NCBI RefSeq assembly: GCF_020829685.1
Contig: NZ_JAIVFR010000538.1
Span: forward strand, 1-5,229
Direction of reading: 5' to 3'
DNA: 5,229 nucleotides
DNA from: Nostoc sp. CHAB 5715
GTDB taxonomy: Bacteria; Cyanobacteriota; Cyanobacteriia; Cyanobacteriales; Nostocaceae
This document shows positions 1-5,229 of this stretch, in pieces. The notes beneath the pieces are model-generated. The model did no database searches and was not told where the DNA came from. It saw nothing but the letters and a program-made list of their open reading frames with translations. How positions within the stretch are numbered: the stretch's first letter is position 1; each line of letters begins with the position of its first letter. Position numbers and translations under genes: made by a program.

Positions 1-9
1 AAAGCCAAA

Positions 10-55
10 GCTCCGCTAACGCGTAGCGTCTCGTAGAGAAGTATTTGTCCTTTGT
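10..55. repeat. Interspersed Nostoc-type repeat, left copy
   Basis: A compact, palindrome-rich stretch in non-coding DNA. It contains GCTAACGCGTAGCG followed by the small inverted repeat TCTC-GTA-GAGA (29-39). The 13-mer TCTCGTAGAGAAG at 29-41 recurs exactly at 5145-5157. The stretch GAAGTATTTGTCCTTTGT (38-55) recurs at 5167-5184 with 16 of 18 identities and in the same orientation. Repeats of this style are scattered in intergenic DNA of Nostoc-like genomes (family knowledge). No function can be read from the sequence. The exact left border is uncertain because the copy lies at the window edge. Confidence 0.65.
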
Positions 56-78
56 CTAGAGTCAATCAATATTTAATT

Positions 79-318
79 TCAGTAGACCGAAAAGTTTTGA
101 AAGTTAACGAAAAAATCAGGGTTTCAGGCGATGCTTTTCGGCTTTCCGTCACGACCACAGGCGATCGCTCTATTTATCCATCTGGAACAGAGGTGCTTGA
201 AAGGTAGATTGGAAGCTGATTATGATTCATTCCTCGCAATCACCCTTTGTACATTTCCCAAAAAACGGTATCATGCACTACTATTTTTGAGCGATCGCAG
301 AACTTTTCAGTCTACTGA
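79..318. mobile_element. MITE-like segment with 21-nt imperfect terminal inverted repeats
   Basis: Positions 79-99 and the reverse complement of 298-318 match at 19 of 21 bases. Both read TCAGTAGAC, one variable base, GAAAAGTT, one variable base, TG. Similarity ends sharply on both sides, which gives a 240-bp unit. The interior holds two HIP1 sites (161-168, 291-298) and no convincing gene. A 69-codon ATG frame at 131-340 overruns the right repeat, and a different frame is open at 37-207. A size of about 240 bp with matching ends and no transposase suggests a non-autonomous element or an internally deleted insertion sequence. Against this, no clear target duplication is visible; only TT adjoins both ends. 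The right end abuts a transposase remnant at 319. I cannot assign the repeats to a named IS family. Confidence 0.5.
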
Positions 319-447
319 TTGTTGCTTACTGATGCCGTAATTCTCGATATCTTCCCATTCTTGCGCTCCTGCTATAACTGCCATAATCGCAATTACTAAA
401 ATGTCTGTGAGTTGATGTTTTTTGGTTCGCTCTATTCTGGGGTCATT
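319..447 (-). pseudogene. ISAs1-type transposase, N-terminal remnant
   Basis: Reading the minus strand from 447 down gives NDPRIERTKKHQLTDILVIA, then IMAVIAGAQEWEDIENYG and ISKQQ. This is the start of the 'DDE_Tnp_1-associated' domain of ISAs1-family transposases, whose usual pattern is DPR-ERTK-H-L-DIL-IAI-AVI-GA--WEDIE-YG--K--WL. The match ends at the second Gln of KQQ (319-321), exactly where the inverted repeat at 298-318 begins. The frame then reads SVD and a TGA stop at 307-309. There is no start codon upstream in frame: it is open back to 495 without ATG, GTG or TTG and meets a stop at 496-498. The catalytic DDE domain is absent. It is therefore a dead fragment, overlapping in antisense only the promoter and start region of the gene at 450. 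The family call is from recognition of the motif and is not backed by a search. Confidence 0.75.
370..378 (+). promoter_or_regulatory. Candidate extended -10 element upstream of the EEP-family gene
   Basis: TGCTATAAC matches an extended -10 (TGn plus five of six bases of TATAAT). It would start transcription near 385 and leave a leader of about 65 nt before the ATG at 450. No good -35 is seen 17 nt upstream (TCTTCC). The site lies inside the antisense transposase remnant, so if it is used the gene now reads from decayed transposon DNA. This is a sequence match only, and such matches are frequent by chance in AT-rich DNA. Confidence 0.22.
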
Positions 448-449
448 AA

Positions 450-1412
450 ATGTTAAAGTCTTACAGTCAAATTTTATTGAACATTCTACTAGGGATTACT
501 GCCCTTCTTTCAATAGGTGTTGGTTTCCTTTGGCGGTATCCTTTCGAGTTATTAAGTCACGGCAGAGTTTATTACTTTTTAGTCTCTTTACTCATCACTA
601 TCGGGATTTTGTGTGCTTGGTTCGCTGGAATTCGTTGGCAAGGCACACTGTTTTTTGCTCTTGCTTTGCTAGCGTTTAATAGCGTTTGGATATTACCTTG
701 GTATCTGCCTAATAGCCACCAAGGGCGAGGCGAATCTCTTAGAATTATAGAATTTAACATCAATAAGAAAAATACTCAGTTGACCAGGGTCGCTAATCTC
801 GTTGAACAGCAAAAGCCTGACATAGCTGTATTAATCGAGATCAGCCCGCCAGCTATGAAGGAACTAACCGGGCACCTGCAAGATACTTTACCCTTTGCTT
901 ACCGGACTCGTGGTGGTGGGTTGGCTGTTTTTAGCCGCTTTGGGTTGGTAAATCCTCAAGGAAAGACACTAAGTGCAGGAATGATTTTAACCACATCTGT
1001 AAAAATTGGCACTAAAAATATCACTTTGGTAGCAGCCCACCCTTCAGTACCGATCAAACCTGATCTTTTTACTAGGCGTAACACCGCATTAGCTGAAGTG
1101 ACTCAGTACTTGCAAACTCAAAAGGATAAAAAACTAATATTTATCGGTGACTTAAACCTAACTCCTTGGTCGCCCTACTATAAAAGACTAGTTGAAAAAA
1201 CGGGACTACACAATACAAAACTAGGCTTTGGAGTAGAACCTTCATGGATTGAACCGGCAACTCAAGTTCACTTACCAGCCTTGATTATAGGCGTACTTAA
1301 GCTGCCTATAGATCATATTTTTGTTAGTAATGATATCAAAGTCGTAGATTGTAAAACTATCAAAGGTGGAAATTCCGACCATCGGATGCTATTAAGCGAT
1401 TTAGTCATTTAA
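450..1412 (+). CDS. Membrane-anchored endonuclease/exonuclease/phosphatase (EEP) family protein
   Basis: The 320-residue protein has two parts. Residues 1-86 hold three hydrophobic segments (about 8-27, 41-60, 66-86), which should anchor it in a membrane. Residues 97-320 form an EEP fold, the Mg-dependent phosphoesterase fold of DNase I, exonuclease III and sphingomyelinases. The expected signatures appear in order: Asn in FNIN (103-105), metal-binding Glu130 in VLIE, His197 in AAHP, GDLN at 233-236, DH at 288-289 in PIDHIFVS, and SDH at 309-311 near the C-terminus. All catalytic positions are present, so it is likely active. The substrate (DNA, phospholipid or phosphoinositide) cannot be told. 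The ATG at 450 has a weak GGGG Shine-Dalgarno-like run at 439-442, 7 nt away. The N-terminal hydrophobic helix starts naturally there, and upstream DNA is a transposase remnant. It converges on the pepE remnant with a 9-nt gap. Confidence 0.88.
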   Translation: MLKSYSQILLNILLGITALLSIGVGFLWRYPFELLSHGRVYYFLVSLLITIGILCAWFAGIRWQGTLFFALALLAFNSVWILPWYLPNSHQGRGESLRIIEFNINKKNTQLTRVANLVEQQKPDIAVLIEISPPAMKELTGHLQDTLPFAYRTRGGGLAVFSRFGLVNPQGKTLSAGMILTTSVKIGTKNITLVAAHPSVPIKPDLFTRRNTALAEVTQYLQTQKDKKLIFIGDLNLTPWSPYYKRLVEKTGLHNTKLGFGVEPSWIEPATQVHLPALIIGVLKLPIDHIFVSNDIKVVDCKTIKGGNSDHRMLLSDLVI

Positions 1413-1421
1413 AAATGGTCA

Positions 1422-1742
1422 TCATCCAGAAGAAACTCTTTCAAGAAAAAAATCCAAATTATCATTAGGATAATACTCTTTTTTTTCTTCTCCAAACTTG
1501 AATAAATATATCGTTTTGTTGCCAATGAATCTGATAGATGAATCTTCAATTTTTAACATTGTTCTTTCCTGCAACTCTACAACATAAATATCTGGATTTA
1601 AAACTAAGAATTCTTCCAGTCTTTGTTCTCTTGTCTCTCCATTGTGATTTGGTATTACTGCATTTGTATAGTGGGGGTTTATTTGAAAAGGAACTAAATT
1701 CAATCCTTGAAAACTTATCGGTTCAATTATTGGCATATCATT
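1422..1742 (-). pseudogene. pepE: Dipeptidase E (peptidase S51), C-terminal fragment lacking the catalytic serine
   Basis: A 104-codon ATG frame (1736 down to 1422) aligns with the last 45% of PepE, an alpha-aspartyl dipeptidase of about 230 residues. Landmarks are MPIIEP, then LNLVPFQINPHYTNA and GETREQRLEEFLVLNPDIY. The His in NPHYTN (residue 22) corresponds to the catalytic His157 of the enterobacterial enzyme. The two codons before the ATG (1737-1742) read Asn-Asp, which also match the family and include the position of the proposed triad Asp135. Similarity therefore runs past the apparent start, and the ATG is an internal methionine. Upstream, the frame soon reaches a TGA (1767-1769), and no GWSAGA-type nucleophile motif is found in any frame as far as 1871. 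The N-terminal half, including Ser120, is gone. The retained part has no internal stop, so the loss may be recent. A stable short protein is possible but could not be a peptidase. Confidence 0.8.
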
Positions 1743-1811
1743 GTATTTTTTTCTTGTCTGATAATGTCAAGTCTTCTATAGGATTGTCATTTTGTATACA
1801 ACACTCAGTAA

Positions 1812-1832
1812 GGGCACAGCATTGCTGTGCCC
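1812..1832. repeat. GGGCACAGCA palindrome, intergenic repeat hairpin
   Basis: GGGCACAGCA and TGCTGTGCCC form a perfect 10-bp inverted repeat around one central base. The flanks resemble a widespread cyanobacterial intergenic palindrome of the form GTAGGGGCAC...GTGCCCCTAC (family recollection). It lies 40 nt downstream of the stop codon of the HhoA-type gene and could fold at its mRNA 3' end. No T-run follows on either strand, so it is not a standard intrinsic terminator. It sits between the truncated pepE and the protease gene, close to where pepE lost its 5' half. Confidence 0.7.
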
Positions 1833-1871
1833 CTACTATTCCATACTATTAAAATTGGCTATATTGCTCCT

Positions 1872-3083
1872 CTACGAAGCATTTTGCAACTCGGCTGTGC
1901 GGACTGAAAGCTGCTGTGTCTGATTACCTCGTTGCACTTTCACCTGTAATACTTGACCAAGACGACTGTCTTCCACAACGTTCTGTAATTGTTCAGCACT
2001 GGTAATAGCTTTACCATCAACTTGAAGAATTACATCCCCGCGCCGGATACCCGCAGATGCTGCTGGAGAATTGGGGACAACTCGCATTACAAAAACACCA
2101 TTAATTTCTGGTATCTGAATAGGAGAATTGGGATCGGTGTTATTTTGCTTGGCAAGTTCCGGTGTCAAAGTTAACATTTGCACGCCCAAATAGGGGTGAG
2201 CAACTTTGCCATCACGTTGCAGTTGCGCTGCGATCGCTTTAGCTTTATCAATAGGAATCGCAAACCCAATACCCATCGCGTCAGGACGAATGGCTGTGTT
2301 AATGCCAATCACTTCACCTTGGCCATTTAATAGTGGCCCGCCAGAGTTACCAGGGTTAATGGCGGCGTCTGTTTGAATGAAGTCCAAGCGTTTGTCACTA
2401 ATGCCGACTTGGGCGCTGGAGCGTTTGAGGGTACTGACAATTCCCAAGGTAACAGTGTTATCAAATCCCAAAGGATTACCAACTGCGATCGCCCAGTCTC
2501 CTACTTGGACATTACTGGAAGAACCCAAGGGCGCTACTGGCAAATCGTTACCAGCATTAATCTTGACTACTGCCAAATCTGTGACTTCATCAATACCTTG
2601 AACTTTCCCTTCAAAGGTGCGACCATCTTTGAGCCGGACTGTTACTTTATCAGCCTTATCGACCACATGAGCATTAGTCAGAACTAACCCACTCTTGTCA
2701 ATAATGAAACCTGAGCCTACACCCCGTAACTGCTCAGGAGGAATCTGTTGGGAGAAACCCTCACCAAAAAACCGACGGAAAAAGGGGTCTTCCATAAATG
2801 GATCAACCCGACGAGTAATTGTCCGCTCAGTATCAATCCGAACAACTGCTGAACCAACACGATTCACTGCTGCTGTGACAAAGCTACTGTTACTGATCGC
2901 AGCAGTGGCTGGTAATTGCCGTTGGGCAATCAGTTGTGAAGTATCAACACTTACTGGGGGTGCTGGTTCGGCTTGGGAAGGTAACACTTGCAATGTGCTA
3001 ACGGTTAGCACAACTCCTAGCGCGATCGCTAAAACATGAGTACTGAGTTGACGTAAAGACCTGGGTAATTTGAGAAATCGCAT
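1872..3083 (-). CDS. hhoA: HhoA-like Deg/HtrA trypsin-like serine protease
   Basis: A 403-residue Deg-family protease of normal length. From the ATG at 3083, a basic start ([11 protein letters not shown]) and a hydrophobic helix (about 15-33) make a signal peptide or signal anchor, with a plausible cleavage after SQA (about residue 38). The trypsin-like domain carries His139 (TNAHVVD), Asp169 (TDLAVVKI) and Ser247 (NPGNSGGP), so the triad is complete. One PDZ domain follows (about 298-395: HPYLGVQM, then [14 protein letters not shown]). The [15 protein letters not shown] segment and the insert [20 protein letters not shown] closely resemble cyanobacterial HhoA rather than HtrA or HhoB, judged from memory. 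The role known for the family is degradation or refolding of damaged proteins in the periplasm or thylakoid lumen, under heat and light stress. A GTG six bases upstream (3087-3089) would give 405 residues, but the ribosome site favours the ATG. The dacB-like gene lies 273 nt upstream in the same direction; I see no clear promoter in that gap. Confidence 0.95.
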   Translation of the reverse strand: MRFLKLPRSLRQLSTHVLAIALGVVLTVSTLQVLPSQAEPAPPVSVDTSQLIAQRQLPATAAISNSSFVTAAVNRVGSAVVRIDTERTITRRVDPFMEDPFFRRFFGEGFSQQIPPEQLRGVGSGFIIDKSGLVLTNAHVVDKADKVTVRLKDGRTFEGKVQGIDEVTDLAVVKINAGNDLPVAPLGSSSNVQVGDWAIAVGNPLGFDNTVTLGIVSTLKRSSAQVGISDKRLDFIQTDAAINPGNSGGPLLNGQGEVIGINTAIRPDAMGIGFAIPIDKAKAIAAQLQRDGKVAHPYLGVQMLTLTPELAKQNNTDPNSPIQIPEINGVFVMRVVPNSPAASAGIRRGDVILQVDGKAITSAEQLQNVVEDSRLGQVLQVKVQRGNQTQQLSVRTAELQNAS

Positions 3084-3091
3084 AATCACAA

Positions 3092-3095
3092 CCTA
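3092..3095 (-). promoter_or_regulatory. Ribosome binding site deciding the hhoA start
   Basis: The minus strand reads TAGG here, 8 nt before the ATG at 3083-3081 but only 2 nt before the alternative GTG at 3089-3087. Eight nucleotides is a normal spacing and two is too short, so the ATG start (403 residues) is preferred. The match to the anti-Shine-Dalgarno sequence is short. Confidence 0.5.
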
Positions 3096-3356
3096 ATTTA
3101 TCAGCTTAATTGTTGCTTAGTCGTGACAAATCTATTTACAGTTATTTTTACAAAATTGACGCTGGCTTTTTACTTGGGGTTTCGCCTGCTCTCCCCAATA
3201 ATGGGGTTAGGGCATTTTGCGAACTACCTGTAATCAACTTAATGGAAAATTTAACCCAAAAGCTATTATGGACATTCACCCTTTACAAGTTCGGTTTTTA
3301 CCCATCAATAAAACTTTTGGATCGCGAATAAGACGGGCTTACTGTTTGTTCTAACG

Positions 3357-4679
3357 CTAACTTTTGAATAAAATTTCATTCCGACTAGCTGCGCCTAGCT
3401 GGGGTAAAGAGTTGATAGCTGAGTGGGGAGTGAGGGCAACAGGAACGGTTAGAGGTAGTTGTAATTGTTTTACAACCCTTTGCAATAGCTGGTCTTGTCC
3501 AGTCCGCAAACCCCAGACATTTGTCCCCCGGTTAATAATAGCAAACCAAACCAAACCGCGATCGCGTGTGGGCATCACTCCCGCTAAAGCGCTAACATCG
3601 CGCAGAGTACCAGTTTTGATCACAGTAGCAAGGGGAATGTGTCTGGAATGTAGTGTCCCCCGGTGATCAAATCCAGACATGGGGAACAAGTCAGCTAGAT
3701 TTAGTTGATGGGTAGATGCTTCAACTTGAATAGCCATCAACATAGCACAAGCAGCTCTGGGGGAAATGCGATTTTCCGGTCCCAGTCCAGAACCATTGAT
3801 TAACTGAATTTCCACTTGTGGCACTCTTGCAAGGTGAGCAGCAGTTGATTGCACTACAGTTGCTCCTCCCACTGAATCTGCCAGCATCTCTGCCATATCG
3901 TTGTTACTGTAAACATTCATTTCCTTAATGAGTTGCTTCAAGGGCAATGAACGATGACGCAGTAACAAAGTCTGTCGAGGGTTTGGTTGCGCCTCAACTT
4001 TCACCGCACCAGCAATGACAACTTGAGGCATGGGCGTTCCCTTGGGCATGATTGAGTGTGTATAAATAGCGGGGCGGCCCCAAGTCGCACGATTTAGTGT
4101 TTGCTTGAGCATCAGACCTGCTAGCATCGGCTGACGTTGGAAATTCATAGCAAAACTGCCAGTAACGATCAAATTTCCCTTTACCTGCTTGATGCCTATT
4201 TTATTGAGAGTATTACCAAGAGCGATCGCTTCTTCCCAAACAAATAAAGGATCGCCATTACCAGTAATTACCAAATCGCCCTGCACAACCCCATTTACCA
4301 GTGGCCCAGTGGCACTAACTAAGGTATCAAATTGGTAGTTTGGCCCCCAAGTTTTCAAAGCAACTAGTGAAGTAGCAATTTTGGTTAAAGAGGCAGCTGG
4401 CAGAGGTGTTGTGCCTTGGTGATTTGCCATCAGCATTGGCCCCGACTGCATCCAAATTCCCTGACTCTGGGCCAGATTTTGCGCCACCAGTTTCGATGTT
4501 ATTAACGCCTTTAAATATGCTTGCACCGTAGTCGCCCCAGCTGGATTGGGATCAGGGGCAAGAACCAAGCCAGGGCTACTTTGCCAAGTCAAAGCATCTA
4601 AGGCATCTAGAGGCTTGATTTGTACCCCGGCCATTTCCAGCCAGAGCGACACCAAACCTGAACCCAATAATTCCAGCAT
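3357..4679 (-). CDS. dacB: D-alanyl-D-alanine carboxypeptidase/endopeptidase, PBP4 type (peptidase S13)
   Basis: A 440-residue class C low-molecular-mass penicillin-binding protein. All three active-site motifs are present: SLTK at 97-100 (nucleophile Ser97, Lys100), SNN at 258-260 and KTG at 355-357. The long insert between the first two motifs is typical of the DacB/PBP4 group, as are LVITGNGDPLF (136-146), INGSGLGPENRISPR (294-308) and GTLRDVSALAG (357-367). The family removes the terminal D-Ala from peptidoglycan stem peptides and cuts peptide cross-links in the periplasm. The oddity is the N-terminus, MLELLGSGLVSLWLEMAGVQ: only weakly hydrophobic, with acidic Glu3 and Glu15 and no basic residue before it, so no standard signal peptide is obvious. 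The frame cannot be extended, since TAA stands at 4685-4683. AGAGGA lies 7 nt upstream, and a weak -10-like TATATT is at 4728-4723. The end of this gene is 273 nt upstream of the hhoA start. Confidence 0.93.
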   Translation of the reverse strand: MLELLGSGLVSLWLEMAGVQIKPLDALDALTWQSSPGLVLAPDPNPAGATTVQAYLKALITSKLVAQNLAQSQGIWMQSGPMLMANHQGTTPLPAASLTKIATSLVALKTWGPNYQFDTLVSATGPLVNGVVQGDLVITGNGDPLFVWEEAIALGNTLNKIGIKQVKGNLIVTGSFAMNFQRQPMLAGLMLKQTLNRATWGRPAIYTHSIMPKGTPMPQVVIAGAVKVEAQPNPRQTLLLRHRSLPLKQLIKEMNVYSNNDMAEMLADSVGGATVVQSTAAHLARVPQVEIQLINGSGLGPENRISPRAACAMLMAIQVEASTHQLNLADLFPMSGFDHRGTLHSRHIPLATVIKTGTLRDVSALAGVMPTRDRGLVWFAIINRGTNVWGLRTGQDQLLQRVVKQLQLPLTVPVALTPHSAINSLPQLGAASRNEILFKS

Positions 4680-4686
4680 ATTTTAT

Positions 4687-4692
4687 TCCTCT
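4687..4692 (-). promoter_or_regulatory. Ribosome binding site of the dacB-like gene
   Basis: The minus strand reads AGAGGA, ending 7 nt before the ATG at 4679-4677. An in-frame TAA lies between them, at 4685-4683. Together the good spacing and the stop fix this start and exclude a longer N-terminus in the sequence as given. Confidence 0.6.
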
Positions 4693-4953
4693 GTTATCAT
4701 CTGATACGTTGTTTACTGTGCTAATATACAAGGTTTTTTACGAAAATCAGTATTGAGTCATAAGAACTGCTGTTTTTCTCATCTGTAAGTAGGGTGAATC
4801 ATATTGTTTTCGGCTCCTTTGAGAATGCCAAAATGCCCATTCCTCATGAAGATAGCTGTATGGGAATAAAAAATCTCTAGCTGAGGCAATGATATGAATT
4901 AGTTATAAGAAAAGTTTATGGACAGGTATGAAGCGATCGCATCTCATCAAAAT

Positions 4954-4971
4954 AATTCGTAATTCGTAATT
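4954..4971. repeat. Short tandem repeat, AATTCGT units
   Basis: Two exact AATTCGT units (4954-4960, 4961-4967) are followed by a partial AATT. Heptamer short tandem repeats are a known feature of heterocyst-forming cyanobacterial genomes. This one is short and lies in non-coding DNA next to a further AGTT-rich stretch (4976-4984). No function is evident. Confidence 0.6.
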
Positions 4972-5100
4972 GAATTAGTTAGTTAAGGATTCATACCCCG
5001 ACTAATTATAGACCAGCAATTTTAGAATTTAGTACAGGACTCAAACCCCAAAATTACGTTAGCGCAGTGCGAAATAGTCCGCGAATGTAATTACAATTAC

Positions 5101-5184
5101 GAACTTGTACTGAGCTTGTCCTGAGCGTAGCCGTTGGCGCAGCCTCTCGTAGAGAAGGGCGTAGCCGAAGTATTAGTCATTTGT
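5101..5184. repeat. Nested interspersed repeat, right copy
   Basis: It starts with a degenerate 11-mer pair, GAACTTGTACT (5101-5111) and GAGCTTGTCCT (5112-5122), with 9 of 11 identical. GCGTAGCCG then occurs twice, at 5125-5133 and 5159-5167, exactly 34 nt apart. Between them lies TCTCGTAGAGAAG (5145-5157), identical to 29-41. Removing one 34-nt unit would restore a continuous GAGCTTGTCCTGAGCGTAGC followed by CGAAGTATTAGTC, a repeat form I recall as common in Nostoc. This suggests one repeat inserted in another with a 9-nt duplication. The end (5167-5184) matches 38-55 in 16 of 18 positions. Confidence 0.65.
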
Positions 5185-5229
5185 ATTTCAAAGGACAATA
5201 TTAACGATTGCAATGTACAATCTAGACGC

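Larger units (their letters stand above)
161..4940. other. HIP1 octamer sites (GCGATCGC), eight copies
   Basis: Exact copies are at 161-168, 291-298, 2230-2237, 2485-2492, 3022-3029, 3558-3565, 4222-4229 and 4933-4940. Three are intergenic and five are inside the two enzyme genes on the minus strand. Chance would give about 0.08 copies in this length at equal base use, so the enrichment is about 100-fold. HIP1 enrichment is a known hallmark of many cyanobacterial genomes. The EEP-family gene and the pepE remnant (450-1742) contain none. Confidence 0.95.
4680..5229. other. Non-coding, repeat-rich region of 550 bp
   Basis: No frame on either strand looks like a gene; the longest clear start near 4828 gives only 14 codons. 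About 4740-4930 is AT-rich sequence in which I recognise nothing. From about 4933 it becomes a patchwork: a HIP1 site (4933-4940), an AATTCGT tandem repeat (4954-4971), a degenerate direct repeat AGGATTCATACCCC (4986-4999) versus AGGACTCAAACCCC (5036-5049, 12 of 14 identical), a small palindrome GTAATTACAATTAC (5087-5100) and a nested repeat (5101-5184). The 10-mer TTCGTAATTG at 4963-4972 reappears inverted at 5094-5103. No RNA gene was recognised. The promoter of the dacB-like gene should lie at its left end. Confidence 0.6.

Noticed and set aside
131..340. ATG open frame of 69 codons on the plus strand
   Set aside because: It crosses the right inverted repeat and continues antisense into the transposase remnant. 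It has no ribosome site and no recognisable motif.
422..763. Open frames of 85 codons (plus) and 63 codons (minus) at the start of the EEP-family gene
   Set aside because: Both are out-of-frame shadows of the membrane-anchor part of the EEP-family protein, which has clear family motifs in its own frame.
1740..1770. TTGACA (1770-1765) and TACAAT (1745-1740) on the minus strand as a promoter for the pepE fragment
   Set aside because: The spacer is 19 nt and the -10 ends 3 nt before the ATG, leaving no leader. The reading frame there still matches PepE, so this is more likely coding relic than promoter.
1538..1852. 104-codon plus-strand open frame
   Set aside because: It lies antisense to the pepE remnant and runs through the palindrome at 1812-1832. 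Its Leu/Phe/His/Ser-rich composition is typical of reverse translation of a coding strand.
1989..3039. Several plus-strand open frames opposite hhoA
   Set aside because: They are antisense shadows of a gene with a complete catalytic triad and PDZ domain. None has a family motif or ribosome site.
3193..3206. CCCCA-ATAA-TGGGG hairpin as a terminator for dacB
   Set aside because: The stem is only 5 bp, there is no following T-run, and it lies over 150 nt past the stop codon.
3110..3331. 73-codon plus-strand open frame between hhoA and dacB
   Set aside because: No Shine-Dalgarno sequence, no recognisable motif, and it occupies the region that must hold the hhoA promoter. It is probably chance, though a small unknown protein cannot be excluded.
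3084..3356. Promoter of hhoA
   Set aside because: Weak AT-rich hexamers exist (for example TAAATA near 3135), but none has a paired -35 at acceptable spacing, so I did not call a site.
3364..3666. 100-codon plus-strand open frame
   Set aside because: It is antisense to the C-terminal third of the carboxypeptidase, including its KTG motif region.
4986..5049. GGATTCATACCCC-like pair as a tRNA T-arm or CRISPR-like repeat
   Set aside because: Only two degenerate copies 50 nt apart, with no cloverleaf around them and no third unit. It is too little for a tRNA or a CRISPR array.

Overview
The window looks like chromosomal DNA from a filamentous, heterocyst-forming type of cyanobacterium (Nostoc/Anabaena group). 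The signs are eight copies of the HIP1 octamer GCGATCGC in 5.2 kb, interspersed repeats of the CTCGTAGAGAAG / GCGTAGCCG kind at both ends, AATTCGT short tandem repeats, and an HhoA-type Deg protease closely matching the cyanobacterial form. The genus is inference; the HIP1 sites and repeats are directly visible.

Layout. Positions 1-449 hold no intact gene. They contain an interspersed repeat (about 10-55), a 240-bp segment bounded by 21-nt imperfect inverted repeats (79-318, MITE-like), and directly beside it an N-terminal remnant of an ISAs1-type transposase on the minus strand (319-447). The remnant stops exactly at the inverted repeat. Next come a plus-strand membrane-anchored endonuclease/exonuclease/phosphatase-family protein (450-1412) and, converging on it with a 9-nt gap, the C-terminal 45% of a dipeptidase E (peptidase S51) gene (minus, 1422-1742), which has lost its catalytic serine. 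A 21-nt palindrome follows at 1812-1832. Two intact minus-strand genes come next: an HhoA-like periplasmic serine protease (1872-3083) and a PBP4/DacB-type D-alanyl-D-alanine carboxypeptidase (3357-4679). The last 550 bp (4680-5229) are non-coding and rich in small repeats.

How the genes relate. The protease and the carboxypeptidase both belong to families that act outside the cytoplasmic membrane (envelope protein quality control and peptidoglycan trimming). They point the same way but are 273 nt apart, so a shared operon is not implied. The EEP-family protein is also membrane anchored and is transcribed in the opposite direction. The intergenic DNA records several rounds of insertion and decay: one transposase remnant, one truncated peptidase and at least one nested repeat.

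I did not find a convincing new biological system. The observations most worth a second look are the inverted-repeat element abutting the transposase remnant immediately upstream of a living gene, the beheaded pepE, the nested repeat at the right end, and a carboxypeptidase frame that has no clear signal peptide and cannot be extended upstream.
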